Notes under the pieces: model-generated
The model's database searches: none
The model's input: only the letters and a program-made list of their open reading frames with translations
What the model was told of the DNA's origin: nothing
Shown: piece by piece, positions 37,583-46,145 of the stretch
How the letters are laid out: every line of letters begins with the position of its first letter
How positions within the stretch are numbered: position 1 is the stretch's first letter
Program-made: the position numbers and the translations under genes
Source: Candidatus Binatia bacterium
GTDB lineage: Bacteria; Desulfobacterota; Binatia; HRBIN30
Assembly: GCA_036382395.1 (NCBI GenBank)
Contig: DASVHW010000331.1
Coordinates: 1-46,145 of the forward strand
Direction: 5' to 3'
DNA: 46,145 bases

Positions 37583-39814
37583 CTACGCCGCGAATACCTC
37601 CACGGGTATTCCATTCACCACACTGGTGCCGGAAGGTTCATCGAGGAGATACTCGTCCGCAAGCTGGTTGGCGTTCACCCCCGGCTGCTGCTGCGTGGCG
37701 ACCGAGAGCCGCGTTCCGGGCGCGGTGTGGCCGAAGCCGTGGGGCAGGGAGACGACGCCGGCCATCATCTCATCACTGATCTCGACCTCGGCGGACACCT
37801 CGCCGGCGCGCGAGCGTACCAGCGCACGCCCACCCGTGCGCAGGCCGATTCGCTCTGCGTCGTCCGGATGCACGAGCAAGGTGCAGCGGTTCCGCCCCTT
37901 GGCAAGCACCTCGACATTGTGCAGCCACGAGTTCATGTTGCGCAGCTGTCTGCGGCCAACCAAGAGGAGGCCCTGGTGTGTGCTGCTTTCGGTCAGGGCG
38001 CCTCTGAGCCGTTCGATGTCGCGCACCAGCAGCTCGTGAACCAGTGAGATGCGACGCCCCGGGGTCCTCAAGATGTCGGGCAACCTCGGCTGCAACGGGC
38101 CGAGGTCGATGGCGTGTGGAACCTTGCTGATCTTCGCCAACGACAGGCCTTCGGCATCATCGTCGAAGCCGTCGCCATACGGGCCGGTACGCAGCAGTAT
38201 GTCGAGCAGGCGTTCCGGTCCGCGTCTGGTCCCGAGCTTGGCCCGGGCCACCTCCGGATTCACGTGCGGGCAGCGGGTGCCGGGCGCACCCATTAACGCC
38301 GCCAGCATGCCCTCGAACATGAAGTCGTCGTACGCGTCGACGGTGGTGTCGTTGAGCCGGGCGGCGATCTCCATCATGACGGCCCAGTGCGGTTTCGCGT
38401 CGGACGGTGGCGTGAAGATACGCGGCGAGTAACGGACCATGTTACGGATGGAGGTGGATTGGAACAGGAAGTCGAAGTTGGTTTCCTCAAAAGCGGTTGT
38501 CGTCGGCAGGATGACGTCGGCGTGCCGCGTCGTTTCGTTGAGGTAGATATCGATCGAGACCATGAAGTCGAGGCTCGCCAGCGCGCGCGAGAGGCGCTCG
38601 CCGTTCGGCGTGGAGAGGACCGGGTTGCCGACGACGGTCACCATGGCGCGAATGCGTTCATCGCCGGCCGAGTCGATCTCCTCGGCCATGACGGCAACGG
38701 GGAGCTGTCCGTCGAATTCCGGAAAACCGCGCACACGCGAACGAAAGCGCGCGTAGGGAATCGGCCCGGTGTCCTGGTCGACCGGCTCAGCCTGCCCGGT
38801 TGCGGGCCGCGGAAACATGAAGCCACCGGGACGATCGAGGTTGCCGGTGAGGAGGTTCACGACATCAATCAGCCAGCTTGCGAGCGTCCCGAATGCGACC
38901 GTGCAGGTGCCCAGACGCCCATAGCACACGGCGCGTTCGGCGGCGGCGAAGTCGCGGGTCAACTGCCGGATGGTCGCGGCGTCGATGCCCGTGACCGTGG
39001 CGACGGCTTCGGGCGGGAAGTCGTGCGCGAGTTTCCTGACGTCGTCAATCCCGTCGGTGAAGTCCGCCAGCCGCCCCGGACGCACCAGGCCTTCTTCGAA
39101 CAGCGTATGCACCATGGCAAAGAGGAGGAACGCGTCGGTTCCCGGCCTGATGAAGAGGTGCTGGCTGGCGCGTGCCGCCGTCTCGGTGCGCCGCGGATCG
39201 ACGACGACGCTGCGCCCGCCGCGCGCATGCAGCGCGCGCAAGCGGGCCTCCATGTTCGGCGCCGACATCAGGCTGCCCTGTGAGACGAGAGGGTTGCCGC
39301 CGAGGCAGAGGAAGAAGTCCGTGCGGTCGAGGTCGGGGATGGGGAAGAGCCAGGCGTCGCCGTAGAGGATCCGGCAGGTGAGGTTCTTGGGAAACTGGTC
39401 CACCGTTGCGCCCGAGAAAATGCGTTGCGAGCCCAGGGCCCCGATGAACATGGCAGACCACAGCATGGCGCCGAAATTGTGGCCGGTGGGATTGCCGATG
39501 TACGTGGCGATCGCGTCCGCGCCGTGTGCGGTGCGGATTGCCTTCAAGCGTGATCCGACGTACTCGAACGCTTCTTCCCAACCGATCTCCTCGAAGCCCT
39601 GACCGGTGCGCCGCAGCGGCCGGCGAATGCGGTCGGGATCCTCGTACACGGCCTGCGGCGCGAAGGCTTTGGGACAGAGATAGCCGCGGCTGCGCGGATC
39701 ATCCGCATCCCCACGGATCGTGACGATCCTGTTGGTTCCGCGATCGACGTCAACGACGATCCCGCAACTTGCCTCGCAAATCGGGCACGAACGATGCACG
39801 CTCTCGACAGCCAT
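37583..39814 (-). CDS. Molybdopterin-dependent oxidoreductase (DMSO reductase/formate dehydrogenase family)
   Basis: A 743-residue catalytic subunit. The N-terminal [4Fe-4S] motif is C10-x2-C13-x3-C17-x29-C47 (SCPICEASCG ... GYLCPKA). Then come GWEEAFEYVGSRL, IGNPTGHNFGAMLW and GNPLVSQGS for bis-MGD binding, and a C-terminal molydopterin-dinucleotide domain with LLLVGRRQLRNMNSWLHNV and LVHPDDAERIGLRTG. No Tat signal is present, so it is probably cytoplasmic and soluble. The Mo ligand is not certain; no Sec/Cys motif of classical formate dehydrogenases is obvious. No electron-transfer subunit is adjacent. GGGGGAAA precedes ATG 39814. Confidence 0.92.
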   Translation of the reverse strand: MAVESVHRSCPICEASCGIVVDVDRGTNRIVTIRGDADDPRSRGYLCPKAFAPQAVYEDPDRIRRPLRRTGQGFEEIGWEEAFEYVGSRLKAIRTAHGADAIATYIGNPTGHNFGAMLWSAMFIGALGSQRIFSGATVDQFPKNLTCRILYGDAWLFPIPDLDRTDFFLCLGGNPLVSQGSLMSAPNMEARLRALHARGGRSVVVDPRRTETAARASQHLFIRPGTDAFLLFAMVHTLFEEGLVRPGRLADFTDGIDDVRKLAHDFPPEAVATVTGIDAATIRQLTRDFAAAERAVCYGRLGTCTVAFGTLASWLIDVVNLLTGNLDRPGGFMFPRPATGQAEPVDQDTGPIPYARFRSRVRGFPEFDGQLPVAVMAEEIDSAGDERIRAMVTVVGNPVLSTPNGERLSRALASLDFMVSIDIYLNETTRHADVILPTTTAFEETNFDFLFQSTSIRNMVRYSPRIFTPPSDAKPHWAVMMEIAARLNDTTVDAYDDFMFEGMLAALMGAPGTRCPHVNPEVARAKLGTRRGPERLLDILLRTGPYGDGFDDDAEGLSLAKISKVPHAIDLGPLQPRLPDILRTPGRRISLVHELLVRDIERLRGALTESSTHQGLLLVGRRQLRNMNSWLHNVEVLAKGRNRCTLLVHPDDAERIGLRTGGRALVRSRAGEVSAEVEISDEMMAGVVSLPHGFGHTAPGTRLSVATQQQPGVNANQLADEYLLDEPSGTSVVNGIPVEVFAA

Positions 39815-40062
39815 GCGCACTTATTTCCCCCGGGTGCGCGGGCTGTCAAGCAGCGTGTCGGCAGCCTGATCGTGAGAGTGGCTGAAAGGTTCGGTCTGAC
39901 CGGCACGCCTTGCTTGTGGCCCTTCCGCACCCCCTGACCGCTTAGGCGTCAACATTCTTGTGATTCGCCCCGCCCTGACACCGAGATGGCGGGTGACGGA
40001 GCGATGCCGCCTCCCAGGGCCACGATGAGCGATAGGCACACGCTTTGCTACTAGGACGTGAC

Positions 40063-42498
40063 ATGAAAGCGGCAACTCAGCACAAGTTCTACGGCCAAGT
40101 TCGTGGGCCACATGCGCCGTGGCTCGGGCTCGTCGCCATTGTTCTCGCGCTGCCAATGGTGACACCGCTGCTGGCCTCGGCCGCCGCCACACCAACGCCG
40201 ACGCCTACGCGGACACGGACCAGCACCAAAACGCCCACCAACACAAAGACCCCGACCAGGACAAAAGCCCCAACCAGCACCAAGACACCGACCAAGACCC
40301 GCACACCCACGGTCACTCCCACACCATCGATACCCCCAACTCTGACGAGTTCGTCGACGGCCACGAGTACGCTCTCGCCGACGCTGACGCCGACCAGTAG
40401 CCCGACAGCGACACCGAGCGCGAGTGCCACGGCCACACCAACGAGTACGCCAACCAGCACGGCAACACCGACTGATACTCAGACACCGACGTCCACACCG
40501 ACGGCCGCCGCAACGTCGTTTCCTGTCTGTCCGCTGGGCGGGGCGACTGTGACGGTTCGTGTGAACAATCCGACCGGGGTGCCCCAATCAGTCACCCTTG
40601 CCGGGAGCGTGCTGACCGCCTCGTGTATCGGGGGCGCGACCGGCTATGCTGCCACCGTCATCTGCGGCGTGGGCACCACCGACTGCCTCACCACGTCCGG
40701 ACTCACCTCCGGCATCTGGACGCACCAGGTCAGCGTGGGGGCGCAGAACCAGTTCAGCAAGAGTATCGTGGTCGACGCGGACCCGAACGGAATCCCGAAC
40801 ACCATCTCTTGGGTTGTCTTCTCGACGGTTCTCAGCGTCGACCGAACCGACGACGTCGCCACGAATCCCACCCCGCAATGCCCAAGCGCGCCGGGCACCC
40901 AGACTTGCACCCTGCGGCAGGCCATGTCGGCTGGGGCCACCGCCGCCGCCCCGCTCTTGATCCAGTTCGACCCGACGGTGTTCCCTGCCGGGACACCGAC
41001 CACGATTCAGTTAACCCAGTCGACCAGGCTAGCGATCGCCGGCGCCCAGATGACGATCGACGGAACGGATCCCAATGGCGATCCAACTTTCCCCGGCGAT
41101 CCGTACAATCGCATTGTGCTCCTCCCCGCTAACGGCGCGACGTTCGTCTTCTCCAATCAGGGCGCGCGCCTGGCGGGACTCTTTCTCCAGCGAGCGCTCC
41201 TAGCGGATGGCGCGACGCCGGGTGACATCATCACCTTCAACGGCAGCGGCGGCCAGACGCAGCAGAACGTCGTCGCCAACTGCAAGATCGACGGCGGCGG
41301 CAGCAGTCTGACGACCAAGTCGACGGCGCACGACTGCGTCGAAGGGTTCGGCGGGGCCGGTCTCAACTGGAGCAGTGCCAACCTGATTCAAAACACCGAG
41401 CTGACCGCATGTCCCGACAAGGGGGTCAAGGCCACCACGTTGGCTTACCTCACCGTGCAGGACAGCTGGGTGCACCACAACATCGGCGGCGGCATCCAGG
41501 CGACCCTCAGCGGCAACGTCGAGGCGGATCGTAATGTCATCGAGTTCAACGGATACAATGCGACGGTGCAGGTGTTCACCAACGGGAACGGCGTTGCCGC
41601 GAACGGTGCCAACGCGGTCGTCGCCCCGACCACACCCGACACGCCGTCGGTTCTGCAGACCAACGGCAATGTCTTGCGCAACAACAGCTCGCGCGGGATC
41701 TCGGTGCAAGAGTTGTCTGACGCCGTAATCACCAACGACTTCACCTGCGGTGCGACCAACAGTGCTGCAAGTGGCCAGAACGGGATCGCCATCTTCAACA
41801 GCACGACCAGCCCGGCCTCCGCCATCGTCAGAGGAACCGCCAGCGTCTACAACGGCCGCAACGGGGCCACCATCACCGACCAATCAACCGGCGACTTCGG
41901 CCAGACTAGCCCTGACGGCGGGAACAACGCGTTTACGCAGAATGCCACGAATGCCGCTCTCGGCGGGCATAACTTCGACAACTCCACTAGCCCGCAAACC
42001 ACCCTTCCGGCGCCGGGTAACCAGTGGCAGCACTGCTACGCCGACCCGGCGAATCCGGCGGCGACCTGCGACGGGAACATCAGCCTCGACATCAACGGGC
42101 CTGTGAGTGTTTCCCCGCCCCAGCCGTACCGGGCGGACGGGAACACTCTGACGGTTGTGATTCAGAGCTTCGCGCCCACCAAGGCGACGGCCGGAGACCT
42201 CGTGCGCATCACGGGCAGCGGCTTCAACGCGATCGACGGCTACCCACCGGGCGGCGATTGCACGACCACCGTGCAGCAGAGCAACTCGTGTAATCCCATC
42301 GCCGGCACTTGCGTTCAGTACGAAGCGTCTCCGGAGCAATGGGTGGACCTCCCGGTGCAAGCGGTGACGCCGGCCGAGATCGTGGTGCGCATGCCCCCCG
42401 GGACCACATGCGCGCAGCCCGTCACCGTTCGCGTGCAGCGGCTCGATGACACGGGGGCCATCGTGACCGGGACGAAAACGTTCTGCACCAACTCTTAG
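40063..42498 (+). CDS. Secreted T/P-rich right-handed beta-helix protein with C-terminal IPT/TIG-like domain
   Basis: An 811-residue exported protein. After a signal segment (WLGLVAIVLALPMVTPLLAS, cleavage near ASA) comes a mucin-like Thr/Pro/Ser/Ala stretch (42-151). Next are Cys-containing beta modules and a parallel beta-helix region about 250-650, with repeated short strands such as NLIQNTELTACPDKGVKATT, WVHHNIGGGIQATLSGNVEA and RNNSSRGISVQELSDAVITN. TCTLRQAMSAG is a CSLRxA motif common in polymorphic outer-membrane beta-helix proteins. The end (IQSFAPTKATAGDLVRITG) resembles an IPT/TIG domain. It is likely a surface or extracellular adhesin or polysaccharide-binding protein. ATG 40063 has AGGA six bases upstream. 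Confidence 0.85.
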   Translation: MKAATQHKFYGQVRGPHAPWLGLVAIVLALPMVTPLLASAAATPTPTPTRTRTSTKTPTNTKTPTRTKAPTSTKTPTKTRTPTVTPTPSIPPTLTSSSTATSTLSPTLTPTSSPTATPSASATATPTSTPTSTATPTDTQTPTSTPTAAATSFPVCPLGGATVTVRVNNPTGVPQSVTLAGSVLTASCIGGATGYAATVICGVGTTDCLTTSGLTSGIWTHQVSVGAQNQFSKSIVVDADPNGIPNTISWVVFSTVLSVDRTDDVATNPTPQCPSAPGTQTCTLRQAMSAGATAAAPLLIQFDPTVFPAGTPTTIQLTQSTRLAIAGAQMTIDGTDPNGDPTFPGDPYNRIVLLPANGATFVFSNQGARLAGLFLQRALLADGATPGDIITFNGSGGQTQQNVVANCKIDGGGSSLTTKSTAHDCVEGFGGAGLNWSSANLIQNTELTACPDKGVKATTLAYLTVQDSWVHHNIGGGIQATLSGNVEADRNVIEFNGYNATVQVFTNGNGVAANGANAVVAPTTPDTPSVLQTNGNVLRNNSSRGISVQELSDAVITNDFTCGATNSAASGQNGIAIFNSTTSPASAIVRGTASVYNGRNGATITDQSTGDFGQTSPDGGNNAFTQNATNAALGGHNFDNSTSPQTTLPAPGNQWQHCYADPANPAATCDGNISLDINGPVSVSPPQPYRADGNTLTVVIQSFAPTKATAGDLVRITGSGFNAIDGYPPGGDCTTTVQQSNSCNPIAGTCVQYEASPEQWVDLPVQAVTPAEIVVRMPPGTTCAQPVTVRVQRLDDTGAIVTGTKTFCTNS
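40186..40515 (+). repeat. Low-complexity (Thr-Pro)n coding region
   Basis: Within the beta-helix gene, codons for residues 42-151 are built almost wholly from ACN, CCN, AGC/TCG and AAR. Local words include ACACCGAC, CCAACCAGCAC and AGACACCGAC. It encodes a flexible, probably glycosylated linker between the signal peptide and the folded body. Such tracts expand and contract by slippage and are hard to assemble, so the exact length may be unreliable. Confidence 0.9.
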
Positions 42499-42515
42499 GC
42501 CCGATCGCTCGTGCT

Positions 42516-42545
42516 CCTCGTCTCATAGCGCCGGCGCTCACGAGG
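42516..42545. terminator. GC-rich hairpin between convergent genes
   Basis: CCTCGT (42516-42521) pairs with ACGAGG (42540-42545), enclosing the self-complementary AGCGCCGGCGCT (42527-42538). It starts 17 bp after the beta-helix stop and before the 3' end of the convergent flavin oxidoreductase. There is no T-tract, so it could work only as a weak or Rho-assisted stop. Confidence 0.35.
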
Positions 42546-42566
42546 CGCGCTGGTTGGGTAACCCGG

Positions 42567-44489
42567 TCACTCAATTACCCGGGCGGCGTGGAAACCGTCC
42601 CAGATGGCGTTGAGGATGTTGCGTGGCTTGACGCAGTCGCCAATGGTAACGATCTCCGGTGCGTGCTCTTCGAGCGCATCACGCAGAGTGAGGTCCGGCT
42701 GAAATCCCGTAGCGATCACGATGGAGTCCGCTGCCAGTTCTTGCTGGCCGCCATCACGTTCCACCACTGCCCCGCCTGTGGTGATCTTGACGAGCTTCGT
42801 GTTCGTCAGCACCTCCACCTTGCTGTCGGCCAGCAACGTGTGAATCGCCAGCATGGTGTTGGCGTTCTTTCCTTCCGGGATCAATTGGCCCGCCATTTCG
42901 ACGATGGTGACCTGTTTCCCCTGTTGCGCCAGGTGGGCGGCGGCCTCGCTGCCGCACAAGCCGCCGCCGATCACGAGCACGCGTTCTCCGACCGACTTTG
43001 TCCCTTCGAACAGGTCCACGGTGCTCAAGACGTGACCGAGTCGTACGCCGGGAACGTCCGGCAGCTTGAACTGCGAACCGGTGGCGACGATCACCACGTC
43101 AGGCTTGTGCTTCCGAACCAGCTCGGGAGTGACTTGCTTCTTGAGTTCGACCTTGACGCCGGCTTTCTCGACCTGTGTTGAGAGATATCGGATCAACGGC
43201 TTGATGTTGCCCTTGAAGTCCGGGGCGGCAGCGAGTCGCAGTTTCCCGCCCAGCCGGTCGCTCTTCTCCCACAGCGTCACCTTACACCCGCGGGCCGCTG
43301 CCACCCGAGCCGCTTCCAGTCCACCGGGCCCGCCGCCGATGACGAGCACGGATTTCTTCCGCTCAATCGGTGTGGGTGCGTACTCCTTTTCCCAGCCGGT
43401 CTGAGCGTTCACCGCGCAGCTGAGATGCAACGGATTGAGACAGCCCTCGTTGCAGGCGATGCACGGCTTGATGTCATCGTCCCGGCCGTCTTTGGCCTTC
43501 TTGGGCCAGTCCGGATCGGCCAGCAGGGGCCGCCCCAGTGCAACGAAGTCCGCCTTGCCTTCTTCCACGACCTGACGGGCAATCGCGGGATCTCCCAGCT
43601 TTCCGTGCGCGATGACCGGGAGCTTGACGACGCGTTTCACGGCTTCGGCCAAGGCGATCTGGCAGCCGGACTTCTCGTACATGCTCGGGATGACGCGGTT
43701 CCACACTTCGTAGCAGCCGCCATCGATGTGCAGCGCATCGACCCCGGCCTGCTCCAGCCGTCGGGCAAGCTCCAGGCCTTCTTCGAGCCTGCGCCCGCCG
43801 GGGATGTAATGGTCGGGGGTGAACTTGTAGATGATCGGGCAATCCGGGCCCACCGCGTATCGGGTGGCGCCGATGAGTTCCATGGTGAACCGCAGTCTGC
43901 CGTTCAGGTCACCGCCGTACGCATCGGTGCGCTTGTTCCACAGTGCCGTCTGGAACTGATCGATCAAGTAGCCGCCGTACCCTTGAATCTCGATCCCGTC
44001 AACGCCGGCCATCTTCGCCATGCCAGCGGCCGTCGCGAAGGACTTCACAATCTGTCCGATTTCCTCGACCGTCAGCGCTCGCGTCGAGATGGCTGGATTG
44101 TAGAAGCACGGCAGGACGGAAGCCGAAATCGGGGGAATGGGATTGCCCTCGAGGTAATTCACTCTGCCGAAGCCGGCCGTCAGTTGTAGGACGAGCTTCG
44201 AACCGTAGTGATGCATGGCGTTGCACAACTCGTACAAGCGTCCCATGAAGGAAGGGTTGGTGAGCCGGGGCAAGAAGTGAGCGATGCCGCCTTCGATGTC
44301 GGTGTTGACGATGGCGGCGCCGGTGATGATCATGCCCGTGCCACCCTTGGCCCGAGCAGCATAGAAGTCGATCAACCGGCGGGAGTAGCCGAAATCGGCA
44401 TCCGGGAGCCCGCTCGTTCCCATCGGAGCCATGGCAATTCTGTTCTTGACCTCCATGCTTCCGATTTTGGCTCGCTCGAACAGCTTCAT
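42567..44489 (-). CDS. NADH:flavin oxidoreductase, 2,4-dienoyl-CoA reductase family (OYE + FeS + FAD)
   Basis: A 640-residue fusion: N-terminal FMN-binding Old Yellow Enzyme barrel (MKLFERAKIGSMEVKNRIAM, EIQGYGGYLIDQFQTALWNK, GRPLLADPDWPKK). Next is a [4Fe-4S] cluster site CIACNEGCLNPLHLSC (C-x2-C-x3-C-x7-C). A C-terminal FAD/NAD(P) two-dinucleotide domain follows (VLVIGGGPGGLEAARVAAAR and RVLVIGGGLCGSEAAAHLA). This is the architecture of 2,4-dienoyl-CoA reductase, trimethylamine dehydrogenase and aromatic/bile-acid enoate reductases. Substrate cannot be fixed. Start ATG 44489 has GGAGG upstream. The neighbouring acyl-CoA genes fit a role in unsaturated acyl-CoA or alicyclic breakdown. Confidence 0.93.
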   Translation of the reverse strand: MKLFERAKIGSMEVKNRIAMAPMGTSGLPDADFGYSRRLIDFYAARAKGGTGMIITGAAIVNTDIEGGIAHFLPRLTNPSFMGRLYELCNAMHHYGSKLVLQLTAGFGRVNYLEGNPIPPISASVLPCFYNPAISTRALTVEEIGQIVKSFATAAGMAKMAGVDGIEIQGYGGYLIDQFQTALWNKRTDAYGGDLNGRLRFTMELIGATRYAVGPDCPIIYKFTPDHYIPGGRRLEEGLELARRLEQAGVDALHIDGGCYEVWNRVIPSMYEKSGCQIALAEAVKRVVKLPVIAHGKLGDPAIARQVVEEGKADFVALGRPLLADPDWPKKAKDGRDDDIKPCIACNEGCLNPLHLSCAVNAQTGWEKEYAPTPIERKKSVLVIGGGPGGLEAARVAAARGCKVTLWEKSDRLGGKLRLAAAPDFKGNIKPLIRYLSTQVEKAGVKVELKKQVTPELVRKHKPDVVIVATGSQFKLPDVPGVRLGHVLSTVDLFEGTKSVGERVLVIGGGLCGSEAAAHLAQQGKQVTIVEMAGQLIPEGKNANTMLAIHTLLADSKVEVLTNTKLVKITTGGAVVERDGGQQELAADSIVIATGFQPDLTLRDALEEHAPEIVTIGDCVKPRNILNAIWDGFHAARVIE

Positions 44490-44689
44490 GGTTGTGCCTC
44501 CTCTGCTGCGGATGTTGGCTTCAGAATGCGACGGGGGGCTCTTTCTCACAGGCGTACCGCGGTTGCAAGACACCGCGTCGCTCCTGTGCGTCGTGGACGC
44601 ATCATGGCAACGCCTCGGTGATCCTGTGCCCTATGCAAGCCATGCCCGCGAGTTGCAGGGCGGCCCGGGCCAGTCGCCGGCATGGCCGC

Positions 44690-45388
44690 TCAGGCCAGAT
44701 CGAACAGCAGAATCTCCGCAGGCGTGTCGGCGCTGATCCTGAGCGTTGAGGTGTCGCTCACTGACGCACCGTCGCCAACGGAGAGTGAAACGTCGTTGAG
44801 TGTGACCGTGCCACGAGCGACCTGCAACCAAGCGTGACGGTCGGGGCGGAGATCATGGATGACCTGGTCTCCGCGATCCAAAAGAGCGGCGAAGAGGTTC
44901 ACGTCCTGGTGGACCGTCACCGAGCCGTCACGCCCGTCACGTGATGCGACCAGGCGCAACCTCCGTTGCCGCTCCGCAACCGCGAAGCTGCACTGTTCGT
45001 AGCCCGGTGCCAGCCCTTGGCCTTCCGGTAGAATCCAGATCTGCAGGAAATGCAGCAAGTCGGTCTGCGAGTGGTTGTGCTCGCTGTGGGTGATGCCTGT
45101 CCCCGCGCTCATGCGCTGCACGTCGCCCGGTCGAATCACGGAGCCGTTGCCGAGGCTATCCCGATGTTCGAGCGCGCCCTCTAGGACGTACGTGATGATC
45201 TCCATGTCGCGATGACTGTGGGTCGCAAAGCCTCTGCCTGGCTGCACTCGGTCTTCGTTGATCACACGGAGCTGGCGGAAGCCCATGTGCGCTGGATCGT
45301 AGTAGTCCGCAAAGGAGAAGGTGTGGAAGCTTTCGAGCCATCCATGTTGCGCGTGACCGCGTTTGTCGCCTGGCCGGATGGTGATCAT
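44690..45388 (-). CDS. Pirin-family bicupin (YhhW/quercetinase-like)
   Basis: A 232-residue bicupin. The metal-binding residues His57, His59 (FATHSHRDMEIITYV), His101 and Glu103 (GTGITHSEHN) are all present, at the positions known in YhhW-type pirins that bear quercetin 2,3-dioxygenase activity. The second cupin half is degenerate (DVNLFAALLDRGDQVIHDLR, then ARGTVTLNDVSLSVGDGA), as usual. The biological substrate is not known. A TATACT box ends seven bases before the ATG, so the transcript may be almost leaderless. Its relation to the upstream VOC gene, 106 bp away on the same strand, is unclear. Confidence 0.92.
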   Translation of the reverse strand: MITIRPGDKRGHAQHGWLESFHTFSFADYYDPAHMGFRQLRVINEDRVQPGRGFATHSHRDMEIITYVLEGALEHRDSLGNGSVIRPGDVQRMSAGTGITHSEHNHSQTDLLHFLQIWILPEGQGLAPGYEQCSFAVAERQRRLRLVASRDGRDGSVTVHQDVNLFAALLDRGDQVIHDLRPDRHAWLQVARGTVTLNDVSLSVGDGASVSDTSTLRISADTPAEILLFDLA

Positions 45389-45494
45389 TGGCCCGAGTAT
45401 AAGCCCTTTTCTTCTCTTGATAAGAGGGGCGGAGACGAGATCTGCCGCTCGGGCCGGAATACGAGCCGTGCGCGCCGACCATGCGGATCGGATT

Positions 45495-46145
45495 TCACCC
45501 GCCAGCGCTCAACAGCAACGTGGGAATGCCCGCCGTACCGGAGCGCGCGGTGGCAACAGAGGTGCCGGGTTTGTGGCCGGGGCGGATGGCGCTGACATCA
45601 ACTCCGTTCCGCAACAGACGAGTACGACACGCGTCGAGATCCTTGACCTGGTAGGCGACACCGGAGAGGCGGTCCGGACCGGCTGCGTTTGTTGGCTGTG
45701 GCAGCGTTCCCACGAATTCGAGGGTGATGCCACCGCTGCGGAAGAAGAGCATGCGTAAGCCGCGGGCGGGGAACTCACGGTCGAGTGCCAGGCGAAGATT
45801 CAATCGGTCGCGCCACAAGGCGAGAGCACGATCGAGGTTGGGCGAATGAACCACCACGTGGTCGATCGCGTTTGCCGCGTCGTCAGGGATTTCCGGCGCC
45901 GCGAGATCCAACGGCGGGCCGACACGTACGGACAGACCGTGAAACGCATCGGACGTGCTCGGCCACGGTGCATTTGTCGGAGCGGTCGCCGCAAAACGCA
46001 GGACCTGCAGCCCCGGCGCTCCTTCCGCCAACTCCACCGCGCCGCGTCCGAGCTGGAACCGCCGCGTGCCGTCATCGAGCAGATACGCTCGCACCCCGAG
46101 CAGCAACTCGTATTGGCCTACGGCCTGACCGAGATCGGAGACCTG
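45495..46145 (-). CDS. Two-domain VOC (glyoxalase/dioxygenase superfamily) protein, N-terminus outside window
   Basis: The frame is open to the window edge, so the gene is partial; the visible part is 216 residues. The edge sequence (VSDLGQAVGQYELLLGVRAY) is the start of a first VOC domain. A second begins at AIDHVVVHSPNLDRALALWR and continues with GLRMLFFRSGGITLEFVGTL and GVAYQVKDLDACRTRLLRNG. The His and Glu ligands of the second domain (DHVVVH, LEFV) could bind a metal. Members include glyoxalases, dioxygenases and resistance proteins, and a specific function cannot be deduced. The C-terminus (GIPTLLLSAGG) is complete. Confidence 0.85.
   Translation of the reverse strand, partial: QVSDLGQAVGQYELLLGVRAYLLDDGTRRFQLGRGAVELAEGAPGLQVLRFAATAPTNAPWPSTSDAFHGLSVRVGPPLDLAAPEIPDDAANAIDHVVVHSPNLDRALALWRDRLNLRLALDREFPARGLRMLFFRSGGITLEFVGTLPQPTNAAGPDRLSGVAYQVKDLDACRTRLLRNGVDVSAIRPGHKPGTSVATARSGTAGIPTLLLSAGG

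Noticed and set aside
40186-40515. Possible CRISPR or tandem-repeat array
   Set aside because: The units are not of fixed length or spacing, and all stay in one reading frame encoding Thr/Pro. It is coding low complexity.
34874-46145. Biosynthetic gene cluster for a secondary metabolite
   Set aside because: Mo-enzyme, amine oxidase, flavin reductase and VOC genes are present, but no core synthase, NRPS/PKS module or resistance and export set.

Overview
The window reads as one contig from a high-GC Gram-negative soil or sediment bacterium. The lineage looks deltaproteobacterial in the old sense, and Candidatus Binatota-like is my best guess. That placement is inference. It rests on the pheA-hisC-tyrA-aroA-cmk-rpsA-ihfB gene order, an MltD-type lipoprotein, paired acyl-CoA dehydrogenases, T/P-rich secreted proteins and small self-similar repeats between genes. 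No rRNA, tRNA or CRISPR array was found by eye.

Positions 1-4200 (accessory). This part holds a minus-strand type III restriction-modification locus. The order is mod, a DUF4258/DUF2283 toxin-antitoxin-like pair, a 69-residue helical protein, then the start of res, which is cut by the window edge. The mod gene carries an apparent one-base deletion near 2866. Upstream lie the 3' remnant of another gene, a transposase C-terminal remnant, and about 650 bp of hairpin-rich scar DNA.

Positions 4200-12400 (core). A tightly overlapping plus-strand supraoperon starts with an 18-codon mini-ORF and a cupin. It continues through pheA, hisC, tyrA and aroA (phenylalanine/tyrosine/shikimate pathway), cmk, ribosomal protein S1, IHF-beta and a HIT hydrolase.

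Positions 12400-20000. A promoter with a palindromic operator-like site precedes a MoxR-type AAA+ ATPase. Its VWA-domain partner lies beyond a 140-bp repeat cluster that runs into the VWA start codon. Then, on the minus strand, come an SHS/MFS transporter, a DGQHR-domain (DndB-like) protein with an inverted repeat upstream, a small hypothetical protein and glutaryl-CoA dehydrogenase.

Positions 20000-29600. This stretch has small hypotheticals, a histone-deacetylase-family hydrolase coupled to an unknown protein, an SDR, and a secreted protein gene split by an in-frame TAG and followed by a strong terminator. After these come an M20 peptidase, the murein transglycosylase MltD and RadA.

Positions 29600-34900. 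An acyl-CoA dehydrogenase with Asp at the usual catalytic Glu position is followed by a GNAT acetyltransferase. Each has a different micro-repeat directly before its start codon. GloA, a small secreted protein, ThiI and a truncated membrane sensor segment follow.

Positions 34900-46145. A minus-strand catabolic-looking run encodes a molybdopterin oxidoreductase, a PuuB-like FAD amine oxidase and a frameshifted M24 peptidase. Next are a large secreted T/P-rich parallel beta-helix protein, a two-domain flavin oxidoreductase of the 2,4-dienoyl-CoA reductase family, a pirin and a partial two-domain VOC protein.

The best candidates for something undescribed are the type III R-M operon with an embedded toxin-antitoxin-like cassette, the three unrelated micro-repeat islands that each end at the next gene's start codon, the solitary DGQHR gene with its operator-like repeat, and the Mo-enzyme/amine oxidase/M24 operon. 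Three single-base lesions (mod, the secreted protein, M24) recur across the window and may be real decay or assembly error.
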